A stretch of DNA of 64,000 nt from Sphingomonas psychrolutea (lineage in GTDB: Bacteria; Pseudomonadota; Alphaproteobacteria; Sphingomonadales; Sphingomonadaceae). Position 1 is the stretch's first letter, and every line of letters begins with the position of its first letter. Under the pieces are notes generated by a model. The model had not been told where the DNA came from. It saw only the letters and a program-made list of their open reading frames with translations, and ran no database searches. Position numbers and translations under genes: made by a program. Positions 43,658 through 53,703 of the stretch are shown piece after piece. Location of the stretch: NCBI RefSeq assembly GCF_014636175.1, contig NZ_BMDW01000006.1:124001-188000 (forward strand). The letters run 5' to 3'.

Positions 43658-44914
43658 ATGCATCTCAAAGACCTGAAAAACAAAAAGCCGGCTGAACTGG
43701 TCGCGATGGCCGAGGAACTCGGCATCGAGAGCGCATCGACGCTGCGCAAGCAGGATCTGATGTTCGCGATCCTCAAGGTCCAGGCCGAAGAAGGCGAGAT
43801 GATCATGGGGCTGGGCACGATCGAAGTGCTGCCCGACGGCTTCGGTTTTTTGCGCAGCCCGGAAGCGAATTATCTCGCCGGGCCCGACGATATCTACATC
43901 TCGCCCAATCAGGTCCGTAAATTCGGCCTGCGCACCGGTGATACGGTCGAAGGTGAAATCCGCGGGCCGAAGGATGGCGAGCGCTATTTCGCGCTGGTCA
44001 AACTGACCGCAGTCAATTTCGACGATCCCGATGCGGTGCGCCACCGCGTCAATTTCGACAATCTGACGCCGCTCTATCCGGATGAGAAGCTAACGCTCGA
44101 TCCGTCCGACCCGACGGTGAAGGACAAGTCGGCGCGGGTGATCGATATCATCTCGCCGCAGGGAAAGGGCCAGCGCACGCTGATCGTCGCGCCCCCGCGC
44201 GTCGGCAAGACGGTGATGCTGCAAAATATTGCCAAGGCGATCACCGACAACCATCCCGAGGTCTTCCTGATCGTCCTGCTGATCGACGAACGCCCCGAGG
44301 AAGTCACCGACATGCAGCGCTCGGTCAAGGGCGAAGTGGTCAGTTCGACCTTCGACGAACCCGCGACGCGCCATGTGCAAGTTGCTGAAATGGTGATCGA
44401 AAAAGCCAAACGCCTGGTCGAGCACAAGAAGGATGTGGTGATCCTGCTCGATTCGATCACGCGCCTTGGCCGTGCCTATAACACCGTGGTTCCGTCGTCG
44501 GGTAAGGTCTTGACCGGCGGCGTCGACGCCAACGCGCTGCAGCGCCCGAAGCGTTTCTTCGGTGCCGCGCGCAACATTGAGGAGGGCGGTTCGCTCTCGA
44601 TCATTGCCACTGCGCTGATCGATACCGGCAGCCGCATGGACGAAGTGATCTTCGAGGAATTCAAGGGCACCGGTAACTCGGAAATCGTGCTTGATCGCAA
44701 AGTTGCCGATAAGCGCATTTTCCCGGCACTCGATGTCGGCAAATCGGGCACGCGTAAGGAAGAGTTGCTGGTCGATCAAAGCAAGCTCTCCAAGATGTGG
44801 GTGCTGCGCCGTATCCTGATGCAAATGGGCACGATCGATTCGATGGAATTCCTGCTCGACAAGATGAAGAACTCGAAGACGAACGAGGACTTCTTCGACA
44901 GCATGAATCAATAG
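43658..44914 (+). CDS. rho: transcription termination factor Rho
   Basis: A 418-residue hexameric RNA helicase: an N-terminal helix bundle ([20 protein letters not shown]), an RNA-binding cold-shock-like domain ([22 protein letters not shown]), Walker [12 protein letters not shown] near residue 185, Walker [13 protein letters not shown], and Q/R-loops [29 protein letters not shown]. No insertions relative to E. coli Rho (419 residues). It terminates transcripts in the cytoplasm. It is followed by a hairpin. Confidence 0.97.
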   Translation: MHLKDLKNKKPAELVAMAEELGIESASTLRKQDLMFAILKVQAEEGEMIMGLGTIEVLPDGFGFLRSPEANYLAGPDDIYISPNQVRKFGLRTGDTVEGEIRGPKDGERYFALVKLTAVNFDDPDAVRHRVNFDNLTPLYPDEKLTLDPSDPTVKDKSARVIDIISPQGKGQRTLIVAPPRVGKTVMLQNIAKAITDNHPEVFLIVLLIDERPEEVTDMQRSVKGEVVSSTFDEPATRHVQVAEMVIEKAKRLVEHKKDVVILLDSITRLGRAYNTVVPSSGKVLTGGVDANALQRPKRFFGAARNIEEGGSLSIIATALIDTGSRMDEVIFEEFKGTGNSEIVLDRKVADKRIFPALDVGKSGTRKEELLVDQSKLSKMWVLRRILMQMGTIDSMEFLLDKMKNSKTNEDFFDSMNQ

Positions 44915-44919
44915 CTGAC

Positions 44920-44956
44920 TGTGGCCGGGCTTCGCGGAGCTAAGCCCGGGTCCACA
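44920..44956 (+). terminator. stem-loop after rho
   Basis: CCGGGCTT (44925-44932) and AAGCCCGG (44942-44949) form an 8-bp stem with a 9-nt loop, extended by TGTGG/CCACA across a 2-nt bulge. No U-tract follows, so it may act as an RNA-stability element or repeat instead of an intrinsic terminator. Confidence 0.5.
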
Positions 44957-45024
44957 TCGATCCGGTCGGCGCGACGACGCCGGGACCGACGAGTTCGCAG
45001 GTACGCGGTGCCCCGCATCTCGTA

Positions 45025-45045
45025 GATCATGCCAGCGGCATGATC
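45025..45045. repeat. 9-bp perfect inverted repeat in the terC-like leader
   Basis: GATCATGCC, loop AGC, GGCATGATC. It lies 53 nt upstream of the TerC-family start. It could be an operator or RNA hairpin for that gene; the conserved bases of the yybP-ykoY manganese riboswitch are not present. Confidence 0.5.
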
Positions 45046-45097
45046 GGCCTGCAAACTGGCTTTGCCCATGTCCTTGTCACACGCTAGGACCTAGCTC

Positions 45098-45823
45098 ATG
45101 CTTACCACTCTTCTAGCGGCGTCCGCCGTCGAACCCATGTCCATGAGCTGGCTGTGGCAACATATCCTCACAGACTTCGCCAATATCGCTTCGGTCTCGG
45201 CGCTGACGGCGTTCGCAACCGTGGTTCTGCTCGATGTCGCGCTCGCCGGGGATAATGCGATCGTCGTCGGCGCGCTTGCCGCCGGCTTGCCCGCTGGACA
45301 GCGCAAAAAGGTGATCGCGATCGGCATCCTTGCCGCGCTGGTGCTGCGCGTCGTGTTTGCGGTTGCCGTGCTCTATGGCTTGGAGAGCTTTAAATCATAC
45401 GGACTCGTCTTTGGTGGCGGGCTCTTGCTGTTGTGGGTGGCGTGGAAGATGTACCGCGAGTTGCAGCCACGCGCTGTTCCCGGCGGGTCGGACGAAGTCG
45501 ATGGGGACGAGCATAGCGGTATTCGCCCCGCCAAGAGTTTTGTAGCCGCCGCTTGGGCCGTTGCGGTTGCCGATGTTTCGATGAGCCTCGACAATGTCCT
45601 CGCGGTCGCCGGTGCCGCGCGCGAGCATCCTGGCATCATGGTCATCGGGTTGGTGCTGTCGGTCGCGCTGATGGGGCTCGCCGCCAATGTTATTGCCAAG
45701 TATATCGAGCGCTTCCGCTGGATCGCCTGGATCGGGTTGATCATCATCGTCTATGTGGCGGGAAAGATGATCCTGGAGGGTGTGCACGATATGCAACCGA
45801 TGATCAGCGCGGTCACTGGCTGA
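45098..45823 (+). CDS. TerC family (YjbE-type) integral membrane protein
   Basis: A 241-residue membrane protein with about seven helices. It shows the family motif VVLLDVALAGDNAIVVGALAAGLP with its acidic DxxLAGDN core, repeated as DVSMSLDNVLAVAGAA in the second half. TerC proteins are linked to manganese export or metal supply to secreted enzymes, and to tellurite resistance in some hosts. The start is ATG 45098. Its 3' end overlaps the convergent ogt gene by 11 nt. Confidence 0.9.
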   Translation: MLTTLLAASAVEPMSMSWLWQHILTDFANIASVSALTAFATVVLLDVALAGDNAIVVGALAAGLPAGQRKKVIAIGILAALVLRVVFAVAVLYGLESFKSYGLVFGGGLLLLWVAWKMYRELQPRAVPGGSDEVDGDEHSGIRPAKSFVAAAWAVAVADVSMSLDNVLAVAGAAREHPGIMVIGLVLSVALMGLAANVIAKYIERFRWIAWIGLIIIVYVAGKMILEGVHDMQPMISAVTG

Positions 45824-46331
45824 ACAGATCGATTTGGTGCGGGACTGCGGGCGTTCGACCCAACAAGCCCCGGACGCTACGCTCGTGCTCAAGCAACCAT
45901 TGCTTGGTTGTCGGCCCCTGACCTGCCGAATAAGCGCCAAGCCGACCGTCGGCATTGAGGATACGGTGACACGGCACGATGATCGGGAAGGGATTGCGCG
46001 CGCATGCCTGACCGATCGCCCGCGCGCTCGATGCGGCAATACGGGCGAGGGCGCTATAGCTGCGCGTATCGCCATAACCGATCGCTACCATCGCATCGCG
46101 CAACGCTTGTCCGCGTCGCGTTGCGGCGGGCGCCAAGGGAAGATCGAACACCATACGCTCGCCCGCGAACCATTGCTCCAGTTGGTCAGCGGCGAACCGG
46201 ACGGGCGCGGTCGTGCCGTTGGTCACTGCGCCCGACACGTCGATCTGGACGCGATGCACTGCGAGTGCATCGCCTTCGACGGCGATGATGCCGACAGGCG
46301 TTGCGATCCGGGCAATATCGCGCGCATACAT
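45813..46331 (-). CDS. ogt: methylated-DNA--protein-cysteine S-methyltransferase
   Basis: A 172-residue suicide repair protein removing alkyl groups from O6-alkylguanine. It has the active-site block NPFPIIVPCHRIL with the acceptor Cys and RLGAYSAGQGPTTKQWLLEHE. No AdaA-type extension is present. ATG 46331 is selected by homology; the frame upstream to 46601 lies antisense to the small DUF6489 gene and is not expected. Confidence 0.93.
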   Translation of the reverse strand: MYARDIARIATPVGIIAVEGDALAVHRVQIDVSGAVTNGTTAPVRFAADQLEQWFAGERMVFDLPLAPAATRRGQALRDAMVAIGYGDTRSYSALARIAASSARAIGQACARNPFPIIVPCHRILNADGRLGAYSAGQGPTTKQWLLEHERSVRGLLGRTPAVPHQIDLFSQ

Positions 46332-46380
46332 AGCGAAGACTATGCCGCGCGGGGTGCGCGTGCTCAAGCGGAGAAGCGGC

Positions 46381-46605
46381 GTGAAGATCAATGTCGAAGT
46401 CGAATGCTCGCCCGAGGAAGCGCGGCGATTCATGGGTCTGCCCGATCTCGCCCCCGTGCATGAAAAATATCTGGCGACGCTGACCAATTCGATGGACGGT
46501 GTCGTCGCGCCCGATCTGATCGAGAATATGATGCGCAGCTGGATGCCAATGGGCGACGCCGGGATGGGGATGTGGCGCAAGATGTTCGAATCCTCCAACA
46601 AATAA
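46381..46605 (+). CDS. DUF6489 family small protein
   Basis: A 74-residue protein (KINVEVECSPEEARRFMGLPDL at the N-terminus, PDLIENMMRSWMPMG in the middle) of the sphingomonad DUF6489 family; its C-terminal half resembles phasin-like helical proteins. GTG 46381 follows GGAGAAG. It is divergent from ogt and 4 nt before mnmE, so it is probably co-transcribed with it. The function is unknown. Confidence 0.82.
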   Translation: MKINVEVECSPEEARRFMGLPDLAPVHEKYLATLTNSMDGVVAPDLIENMMRSWMPMGDAGMGMWRKMFESSNK

Positions 46606-46609
46606 CCCG

Positions 46610-47899
46610 ATGAGCGCGCGTGATACGATCTTCGCCGTGTCGAGCGGTGCGCCGCCGGCTGGCATCGCCATCGTGCGGATCAGCGGGCCGCGCGCCCTGC
46701 CGGTGGCGGCGGTGATTGCGGGCGCACTGCCCGATCCGCGCCGCGCAGCACTGCGCGTGCTCCGCGATCCGCGCGATGGCGCAGTGCTCGATCATGCCAT
46801 CACGCTGGTATTTACCGGTCCACGCACGGCGACGGGCGAGGATTGCGTTGAGTTTCACGTGCATGGCGGACGCGCGGTCGTGGCGGCGGTCGAGGCGGCG
46901 ATTGCGACGCAGCCGGGGACCAGGCACGCCGAGGCTGGAGAGTTCACGCGTCGCGCGCTGGAAAACGGTATCATCGATCTCACCGAGGCCGAGGGGCTGG
47001 GCGATTTACTTGCGGCGCAGACCGAGGGGCAGCGCCGGGCTGCACTGCGCATGGCCGAAGGTGGCCTGCGCGTTCTGGTTGAACGGTGGAGTGACGACCT
47101 CGTCGGCATCGCGGCCAGGATCGAAGCGCAGCTCGACTTTTCGGATGAAGACGATGTTTCCGACGAAGCCCTTGGAACGATCGCCGCCGACATTGCGCAG
47201 ATTGCCGAGGCACTTGAACAGGTTTTGCGTGCACCGTCGGTCGAGCGCTTGCACGAGGGTGTGCGGGTGGTGATCGCGGGTGCGCCCAATAGTGGCAAGT
47301 CGACGCTGCTCAATGCCCTGACCGGGCGTGATGTCGCAATTGTGTCGCCGATCTCCGGGACCACGCGCGATCGGATCGAAGCGTCAGTCGTCCGCGCTGG
47401 TATGGCCTATGTTCTTACCGATACCGCTGGACTGACCCAAACCCCAGGTGACGCGATCGAGCAGATTGGGATCGACCGCGCGCGCGAAGCGATTGCCGGG
47501 GCAGATATCGTCGTGTGGCTCGACCAACCGGGAGACGGCAGCGTGAGCGACATTCGCGTCCATGCGCGATGTGACATGTCGGGACGAGAAACACCGGCCG
47601 GCGGCGCAGACGTCGCGCTTTCTGCGCGCACGGGGCAGGGTGTTGAAGCCTTATGGGAGCTGATCGCCGATCGCGCCACCAAGCTGTTGCCGCAGGCCGA
47701 CAGTGTTGCGGTCAATCGGCGGCAGCGGCTCCTGCTGGCGCGGTGCCGCGATGCGTTGCGCGCAGCGAACAACAGCGATTTGCTGATCGTTGCAGAAGAG
47801 ACGCGTCGCGCGTTGCGTGCGCTCGACGACGTCGCCGGTCGTAGTGGGATTGAGGATGTGCTCGACGCGATATTCTCGCGCTTCTGCATCGGGAAGTGA
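46610..47899 (+). CDS. mnmE: tRNA modification GTPase MnmE
   Basis: A 429-residue protein. It has an N-terminal folate-binding domain, a helical domain and a G domain with GAPNSGKSTLLNALTGRD, DTAGLTQT and a C-terminal CIGK ending, whose Cys is the family hallmark. With MnmG it makes the cm5U/cmnm5U wobble uridine of tRNAs. It is first of the mnmE-mnmG-rsmG-parA-parB series. The NKxD motif is not obvious in this G domain. Confidence 0.95.
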   Translation: MSARDTIFAVSSGAPPAGIAIVRISGPRALPVAAVIAGALPDPRRAALRVLRDPRDGAVLDHAITLVFTGPRTATGEDCVEFHVHGGRAVVAAVEAAIATQPGTRHAEAGEFTRRALENGIIDLTEAEGLGDLLAAQTEGQRRAALRMAEGGLRVLVERWSDDLVGIAARIEAQLDFSDEDDVSDEALGTIAADIAQIAEALEQVLRAPSVERLHEGVRVVIAGAPNSGKSTLLNALTGRDVAIVSPISGTTRDRIEASVVRAGMAYVLTDTAGLTQTPGDAIEQIGIDRAREAIAGADIVVWLDQPGDGSVSDIRVHARCDMSGRETPAGGADVALSARTGQGVEALWELIADRATKLLPQADSVAVNRRQRLLLARCRDALRAANNSDLLIVAEETRRALRALDDVAGRSGIEDVLDAIFSRFCIGK

Positions 47900-47915
47900 T
47901 GTTCCACGTGGAACG
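47900..47915. other. parS centromere site 1
   Basis: TGTTCCACGTGGAACG, with the perfect 14-bp palindrome GTTCCACGTGGAAC, matches the ParB target consensus TGTTNCACGTGNAACA except for the last base. It directly follows the mnmE stop, in the mnmE-mnmG gap and about 2.5 kb from parA. Confidence 0.92.
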
Positions 47916-47963
47916 CGCTGCATAGGCTTTGACATAGGCGGCGTCGCAATCTAGCCAAAACCG

Positions 47964-49805
47964 ATGAAGCATTTCGACGTCATCGTCGTCGGCGGCGGGC
48001 ATGCCGGGACCGAAGCTGCGGCTGCGGCTGCACGACGTGGCGCGCGCACCGCATTGATCAGCTTCGACGCCAGCAAAATTGGAGCGATGTCGTGCAATCC
48101 GGCAATTGGAGGGCTCGGTAAGGGCCATCTTGTCCGGGAAGTGGACGCGTTCGACGGCTTGATTGCGCGTGCGACCGATGCGGCTGGCATCCATTACCGT
48201 ATGCTCAACCGAAGCAAGGGTACCGCCGTTCAAGGCCCGCGCGTGCAGGCTGATCGCAAGCGATATGCTGCCGCTATCCAGGCAATGCTCGCGGCGCAGA
48301 GCGATTTGCACGTGGTTATCGGCGAAGTCGTCGCCCTTGTACTCGACGGAGCGACGGTAAAGGGGGTCCGACTTGGGGATGGCAGCATCCTGTCGGCGTC
48401 TGCGGTCGTGTTGGCCACGGGCACCTTTCTTGGTGCTACGCTGTTTCGCGGTGAGGAGCGCTCGATTGGCGGGCGGATCGGGGAGGCCGCTTCTTCGTTG
48501 CTGGCTGGGCAGCTGCGTGCGGCGCGCTTGCCGATGGCGCGGCTCAAGACCGGCACGCCACCTCGGCTTGATGGTCGCACGATCGATTGGGCCGCGCTCG
48601 CTGAGCAACCTAGCGATGATGACGCGTGGACGATGTCGCCATTGTCCGAGGGTCGCGCACTGCCCCAGCTGCGCTGCGCGATCACGCGGACGACCGGCGC
48701 AACGCATGATATCATCAGGGGCGGGCTCGACCGGTCACCCTTGTTTGGCGGAGCGATAGCGGGGCAGGGACCGCGATATTGCCCCTCGATCGAGGATAAA
48801 ATTCATCGCTTCGGCGATCGCGACGGCCATCAAATTTTCCTCGAGCCCGAAGGCCTGGACGATTCGACTGTCTATCCAAACGGTATCTCGACCTCGCTGC
48901 CGGTCGACGTCCAGTCGGCGATGATTGCGTCGATCCCGGGACTTGAACAGGCGCGGATCGTCGCGCCGGGTTATGCGGTTGAATATGATCATATCGATCC
49001 GCGGGCATTGGACGCGACACTTGAGGTCCGCGCGATGCCGGGGTTGTTTTGTTGCGGGCAAATCAACGGCACGACCGGCTATGAAGAAGCGGCGGGGCAG
49101 GGCCTCCTTGCGGGATTGAACGCCGCGGCCAAGGCGCTTGGCCGCAGCGAGATCGTGCTCGACCGCGCCTCCAGTTATCTCGGCGTGATGATCGACGATC
49201 TGGTCTTGCAGGGCATTACCGAACCCTATCGCATGTTGACCGCACGCGCCGAATACCGGTTGCGGTTACGATCGGACAATGCCGAAACACGTCTGGGCCC
49301 GATTGCGTCGGGGATTGGCTGCCTCAGCGCGGTGCGTGTAGCACGTATCGCCGCACGCGCGGCTGCCCGAGCTGATATTGAGCGGCGGCTGGCGCAATCG
49401 GTGCCTACCGCGGTGCTGATCGAACGTGGCGTCCCGATTGCGCCCGACCCGCAACGACGTAGTGGCGCTGACTGGTTACGCATCCCGGGCGTTACGATCG
49501 CCGAAGTCGCTCCCGACCTTCTTGTCACAGGAGACGCGGCCCTGGTTGCTGAAGTGGCCGAGGACGCGCGGTATGCACCCTATCTGGCGAGGCAGGATGG
49601 GGAGATCGTGCAGCAGCGGTCGAACGCGGGAATAGTCGTGCCCGCAGCGCTTGATTTCGCAGCGATTCCCGGTCTTTCGACCGAGATGATCGAGCGGCTG
49701 TCGGCGGCAAGGCCCGCCAGCGTTGGTGCCGCTGCGCGTGTGCGTGGGGTCACTCCGGCGGCGCTGACTGCAATTTTGCTGCAAGTGCGGCGGATCGCTG
49801 CATGA
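47964..49805 (+). CDS. mnmG: tRNA uridine-5-carboxymethylaminomethyl modification enzyme MnmG
   Basis: A 613-residue flavoprotein partner of MnmE. It has FAD motif [40 protein letters not shown], and [23 protein letters not shown]. It has a C-terminal tRNA-binding helical domain. Its stop overlaps rsmG (ATGA). Confidence 0.97.
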   Translation: MKHFDVIVVGGGHAGTEAAAAAARRGARTALISFDASKIGAMSCNPAIGGLGKGHLVREVDAFDGLIARATDAAGIHYRMLNRSKGTAVQGPRVQADRKRYAAAIQAMLAAQSDLHVVIGEVVALVLDGATVKGVRLGDGSILSASAVVLATGTFLGATLFRGEERSIGGRIGEAASSLLAGQLRAARLPMARLKTGTPPRLDGRTIDWAALAEQPSDDDAWTMSPLSEGRALPQLRCAITRTTGATHDIIRGGLDRSPLFGGAIAGQGPRYCPSIEDKIHRFGDRDGHQIFLEPEGLDDSTVYPNGISTSLPVDVQSAMIASIPGLEQARIVAPGYAVEYDHIDPRALDATLEVRAMPGLFCCGQINGTTGYEEAAGQGLLAGLNAAAKALGRSEIVLDRASSYLGVMIDDLVLQGITEPYRMLTARAEYRLRLRSDNAETRLGPIASGIGCLSAVRVARIAARAAARADIERRLAQSVPTAVLIERGVPIAPDPQRRSGADWLRIPGVTIAEVAPDLLVTGDAALVAEVAEDARYAPYLARQDGEIVQQRSNAGIVVPAALDFAAIPGLSTEMIERLSAARPASVGAAARVRGVTPAALTAILLQVRRIAA

Positions 49806-50425
49806 CCGAGGACGAGGCCCGCGCGTGGATCGCGGCCCGGCATGGCGCGGAAGGCGTCGCGGCAATGGAGCAGATCGCGGTGGTGGTTATTGGCGCCGCA
49901 ACGCAGCAGAATTTGGTTGCACCGTCGACCTTGGCAACAATGTGGTCGCGCCACATTGTTGATTCGGCGCAATTGCTGGAGTTGGCCGGGGAGTCCCAGC
50001 CGGACGCATTATGGGTCGATATTGGGAGCGGCGCCGGCTTCCCCGGCCTGGTTGTCGCCGCGCTCAGTGATCGCATCGTCTATCTGGTCGAGCCACGCCG
50101 GATGCGCGCGGCGTTCTTGAAGGATGCGGTTGAGGCGCTCGGGCTCGATGTTCGCGTGCGGGTGATCGCCGATCGCATCCAAGCAGTTTCCGGCGTTGTC
50201 GCAACCGTCATCTCCGCGCGCGCGGTCGCGCCGATTGCCGATCTTTTCGCGTGGTCGCAAGCGTGTACGTCCAAAAAAACGCAGTGGATTCTTCCCAAGG
50301 GCCGATCTGCGCGCGAAGATGTGGCAACCGCGCTCGAGACATGGCATGGTGTGTTTCACGTGGAACATAGCATCACCGATCCCAAATCGTTGATCGTTCT
50401 CGCATCAGGGGTGGCGCGTCGATGA
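49802..50425 (+). CDS. rsmG: 16S rRNA (guanine527-N7)-methyltransferase
   Basis: A 207-residue SAM methyltransferase. Motif I reads [14 protein letters not shown] (residues 75-90), with [14 protein letters not shown] and ISARAVAPI following. It modifies G527 of 16S rRNA. A parS site lies within its last 25 codons and contributes the residues VFHVEH. It overlaps parA by 4 nt. Confidence 0.95.
   Translation: MTEDEARAWIAARHGAEGVAAMEQIAVVVIGAATQQNLVAPSTLATMWSRHIVDSAQLLELAGESQPDALWVDIGSGAGFPGLVVAALSDRIVYLVEPRRMRAAFLKDAVEALGLDVRVRVIADRIQAVSGVVATVISARAVAPIADLFAWSQACTSKKTQWILPKGRSAREDVATALETWHGVFHVEHSITDPKSLIVLASGVARR
50352..50367. other. parS centromere site 2 (inside rsmG)
   Basis: TGTTTCACGTGGAACA fits the ParB consensus at all positions apart from the T/G asymmetry in the arms. 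It lies in coding sequence near the 3' end of rsmG, 55 nt before parA, and about 8.5 kb from the predicted origin. Confidence 0.92.
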
Positions 50426-51210
50426 ACGTGATTGCTGTCGCAAATCAAAAGGGCGGGGTTGGCAAGACCACTACCGCGATCAATGTCGGGACCGCGCTCG
50501 CGGCGACGGGATCGCGCGTGCTGCTGCTCGATCTCGATCCACAGGGAAACGCGTCGACCGGCTTGGGGATCGCCCGCGCCGACCGGCATCATTCGACTTA
50601 TGATATCCTGCTCGGTGAGACGCCGATCGAAGTCGCGGCAATGCCGACGTGCGTCCCGAAACTCGATATCGTTCCCGCAACCGTTGATCTCTCGGGTGCT
50701 GAGATCGAACTCGTCGAATATGAGGAACGCACGCACCGCTTGTCGCGTGCACTCGCCCGGTCGGATCATCGCTGGGACGTGGTGCTGATCGATTGCCCGC
50801 CGTCGCTTGGTTTGTTGACGCTCAATGCAATGGTCGCCGCCAATTCGCTGCTCGTGCCGCTGCAATGTGAATTCTTTGCGCTCGAGGGGCTGAGCCAGCT
50901 GCTCAGCACCGTCGAGCGGATCCGCGAACGCTTCAACCCCGGCTTGTCGATCCTCGGCGTTGCGCTGACGATGCATGACCGGCGCAATCGGCTGACCGAT
51001 CAAGTCTCGAACGATGTCCGCGCGGTGCTTGGGCGCGTGGTGTTTGATACGGTTATCCCGCGCAACGTTCGGCTCTCCGAAGCGCCAAGTTACGGTCTGC
51101 CGGCGTTAATCTACGATTATCGCTGCCCCGGTTCCGAAGCCTATATCGCGCTGGCGCGCGAATTGATCGCGCGCCTTCCCAAGACCGATCAACCAGCAAG
51201 GGCCGCATGA
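50422..51210 (+). CDS. parA: chromosome partitioning ATPase ParA
   Basis: A 262-residue Walker-type ATPase. The deviant Walker A reads KGGVGKTTTAINVG (residues 10-23), Walker A' LLLDLDPQGNAS and Walker B VVLIDCPPSLGLL. It segregates the origin with ParB-parS. It overlaps rsmG upstream and parB downstream by 4 nt. Confidence 0.97.
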   Translation: MNVIAVANQKGGVGKTTTAINVGTALAATGSRVLLLDLDPQGNASTGLGIARADRHHSTYDILLGETPIEVAAMPTCVPKLDIVPATVDLSGAEIELVEYEERTHRLSRALARSDHRWDVVLIDCPPSLGLLTLNAMVAANSLLVPLQCEFFALEGLSQLLSTVERIRERFNPGLSILGVALTMHDRRNRLTDQVSNDVRAVLGRVVFDTVIPRNVRLSEAPSYGLPALIYDYRCPGSEAYIALARELIARLPKTDQPARAA

Positions 51211-52160
51211 CCGACACGCCCAACCCGAGCCCGACCGCAACGCCGGTAACACCAGACGCTTCGGTCCTTGCGCGACCAAAGCCACGTTCGGGCTTGGGGC
51301 GTGGGCTCAATGCTTTGATGGGGGACCTCGCGCGCGAGGAGCCCGTTGGTGCAGGCAAGGACGGTGCTTCTCCTGGGATTCGGTCGCTGCCGGTCGGCTC
51401 GCTCACGCCGCATCCGGGCCAGCCGCGCCGACATTTCGACGAGGCCGCGCTCGAGGAGTTGGCGCAGTCGATCGCGCTGCGCGGTGTGCTGCAGCCGATC
51501 GTGGTGCGACCGCACGGGACAGGGTATCAGATCGTCGCCGGGGAACGCCGCTGGCGCGCCGCGCAGCGCGCGCGACTGCACGAAGTCCCCGTCATCGTCC
51601 GCACGTTCGACGATACCGAAACGCTCGAAGTCGCGTTGGTCGAGAATATTCAGCGGCAGGATCTCAATGCGATCGAAGAGGCCGAGGCCTATCATCGTTT
51701 GATCGACGAGTTCGGCCATACCCAGGAGGCGCTGGGCAAGCTGGTCAACAAATCGCGCAGCCACATCGCCAATCTGTTGCGCTTGCTCGAACTTCCAAAA
51801 GGGGTGCAGGAACGCGTCGTCACCGGTGGGCTGACGATGGGGCATGCCCGCGCGTTGATCGGCGCGCCCGATGTCGAGACGCTGGCGGATCAAATCGTTG
51901 CGCGTGGCTTGTCAGTTCGCGATACCGAACGGCTCGCACGGTCCTCGAAGAATGAGGGCAAGATCGAGACCAAGAGCGATAAGGGCGGCGGCAATGGCCG
52001 CGATCCTGATCTGGCCGCGTTGGAACATCAGCTGGGCGATCTGCTCGGGTTGGTGGTGCGGGTTTCGCACGGCGCCAAGGGTGGCACGCTAACCTTGTCC
52101 TACTCTACGCTCGATCAGCTCGACATGGTGTGTCAGCGGCTGACTGGCGAACGAATTTAA
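51207..52160 (+). CDS. parB: chromosome partitioning protein ParB
   Basis: A 317-residue CTP-dependent DNA clamp. A short ParA-contact N-terminus (RSGLGRGLNALMGD) is followed by the CTPase domain (GERRWRAAQRA, LVENIQRQDLN), the helix-turn-helix (HTQEALGKLVNKSRSHIANLLRLL) that reads parS, and a C-terminal dimer domain after an Asn/Gly/Lys-rich linker. Its stop faces holA. Confidence 0.97.
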   Translation: MTDTPNPSPTATPVTPDASVLARPKPRSGLGRGLNALMGDLAREEPVGAGKDGASPGIRSLPVGSLTPHPGQPRRHFDEAALEELAQSIALRGVLQPIVVRPHGTGYQIVAGERRWRAAQRARLHEVPVIVRTFDDTETLEVALVENIQRQDLNAIEEAEAYHRLIDEFGHTQEALGKLVNKSRSHIANLLRLLELPKGVQERVVTGGLTMGHARALIGAPDVETLADQIVARGLSVRDTERLARSSKNEGKIETKSDKGGGNGRDPDLAALEHQLGDLLGLVVRVSHGAKGGTLTLSYSTLDQLDMVCQRLTGERI

Positions 52161-52170
52161 CGCAGAGGAT

Positions 52171-53187
52171 TTAGTCGCGTTGGCGGGCCGCCATCCGCGC
52201 GACGCCGAGCATGGCCGCGTCGGCGAGTACGCCACCGGCATTGGCGGGGGCCATTGTCGCGCGCTCGGCGCGGCGGACTCGGTCGATCGCGTCGCTTAGC
52301 TTTGGCGACGACCAGGTTCGCAGCGCGCGTGCCGTGATCGCGCGCTCGCGGAAAAAAACGCGCTCGACCAAAGCGTTGACATTGCCACCGCCGTCGATTT
52401 CGCCGCGCAACTCGGCCAGCGCCATCAACCGCCGGACCAATTGGCGCAGCAGCGGAATCGGGGAGACACCCGCAATACCGAGTTTCGCCAATTCGTCGCC
52501 GAGCCGATCTGGCCCGCCATCGATCGCCGCGTCGATCGCGCGCGACATTTCGGCGTCGCCAAGGTCCGCGCCGATCGCATCCAGCGCGGCATCGTCGAGT
52601 TCGCGTGGCCGTTCGGGTGCCGCGTCGAGGAACAAGGCGATCTTCTCCAGCTCACGCGTCATTACCGCGCGGTCACCCGCCGCCGCCGCCGCGATCCGCG
52701 TTGCCGTCGCGCCCGTCGTGCGCAAGCCATATTCGCGCGCAATGCTTGTCGCGATCTTGTCGGCTTCGCCTGCGTCAGGGACGTAGAAGACACAGGCCAT
52801 CGCGCGGGGATCGCCGGTGGCGAGCTTGACCAGGCCCGACGTCGCCTTTGCGCCCGGTGCGATTACCACGACCGGATTTCCCGCGCGGGGTGCGGCCAGC
52901 AACATTGCGCATGCTTCGACGCTTTCCTCGCCCGCGCCAGTCACGCGGATGTGGCGGTTGGTGCCGAACAGCGAGAGCGACGCGGCTTCGTCGGCAAGGC
53001 GGCCTGGGTTGGATTTGAGCAGCGCCGGTTCCAGATCGACCCGCTCCGCATCGGGTCCCATCGTGCGCGCAAGGCGTGCGGCAATCTCGCGCGCTCCAGC
53101 TTCATCAGGGCCGTGGAGGACATAGAGGCGCACATCGCCGCTGGCGGCGTCGATCGCGCGGGTGAGCTGGTTGAGATTGGCTTTCAC
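52171..53187 (-). CDS. holA: DNA polymerase III delta subunit
   Basis: A 338-residue clamp-loader subunit that opens the beta clamp. It has LYVLHGPDEAGAREIAARLARTMG at the N-terminus, a helical domain with DRAVMTRELEKIALF, and a C-terminal collar with LLRQLVRRLMALAEL. The Walker A is degenerate, as usual for delta. It is last of a minus-strand unit DUF3576-leuS-lptE-holA. Confidence 0.93.
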   Translation of the reverse strand: MKANLNQLTRAIDAASGDVRLYVLHGPDEAGAREIAARLARTMGPDAERVDLEPALLKSNPGRLADEAASLSLFGTNRHIRVTGAGEESVEACAMLLAAPRAGNPVVVIAPGAKATSGLVKLATGDPRAMACVFYVPDAGEADKIATSIAREYGLRTTGATATRIAAAAAGDRAVMTRELEKIALFLDAAPERPRELDDAALDAIGADLGDAEMSRAIDAAIDGGPDRLGDELAKLGIAGVSPIPLLRQLVRRLMALAELRGEIDGGGNVNALVERVFFRERAITARALRTWSSPKLSDAIDRVRRAERATMAPANAGGVLADAAMLGVARMAARQRD

Positions 53188-53205
53188 GCGGTGACCCGGT
53201 TCAGG

Positions 53206-53703
53206 TCACGGAGCTTCGGGGGCGGTACGCTGGACATAGGTGGCGACCCGCGCGACGATCTGATCCGCGACGATGCCCGAAAGACGCTCAAGCGCGGTAT
53301 TTTCCGCCGCGATTGTGGCATATTCCGATTTCACGACATCGATTCCGGCGTCGGATCCGGCCGCCGCATCGAGCAGCACCGAGCCGTTAGCAAGATCGAC
53401 CAATTGGTAGCGCGCCCGCAACGTCCGTCGTTCGCGCGTGACGCTATTGTCGCGGCGCACGCCAAGGCCGGCAATCTGGTCGTCGAGCTTCATTTCGAGC
53501 CGATAGCGCGGGGTTCCGCCGGTGTGGAGCCGATCGCGCAGTGCATTGGCCATCAGCCACCCCGCTTTGCCCTGGATCGGGGCGACCTCGACTTGGGCAA
53601 GCGTCGAGGCGACCGTGCCCGAACTCCCGCCGGAATAGAGCGGATGTAGCCCGCAGCCCGAAAGCGCGAGCAATACTGCGGCGAGGCCGAGTGCGCGCTT
53701 CAT
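53206..53703 (-). CDS. lptE: LPS assembly lipoprotein LptE
   Basis: A 165-residue outer-membrane lipoprotein: lipobox LSGCG near residue 17, HPLYSGG after it, and a single LptE fold. It plugs the LptD barrel for LPS export. Its ATG overlaps the leuS stop, and holA follows after 18 nt; leuS-lptE-holA is a common gram-negative order, which supports the call despite low sequence identity in this family. Confidence 0.9.
   Translation of the reverse strand: MKRALGLAAVLLALSGCGLHPLYSGGSSGTVASTLAQVEVAPIQGKAGWLMANALRDRLHTGGTPRYRLEMKLDDQIAGLGVRRDNSVTRERRTLRARYQLVDLANGSVLLDAAAGSDAGIDVVKSEYATIAAENTALERLSGIVADQIVARVATYVQRTAPEAP

Noticed and set aside
44915..45097. yybP-ykoY manganese riboswitch before the TerC gene
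   Set aside because: Looked for because of the gene family, but the conserved purine-rich loop bases are absent; only a simple hairpin is present.
46851..46866. parS-like CACGTG in mnmE
   Set aside because: Only the half TTTCACGTG fits; the second arm does not match the ParB consensus.
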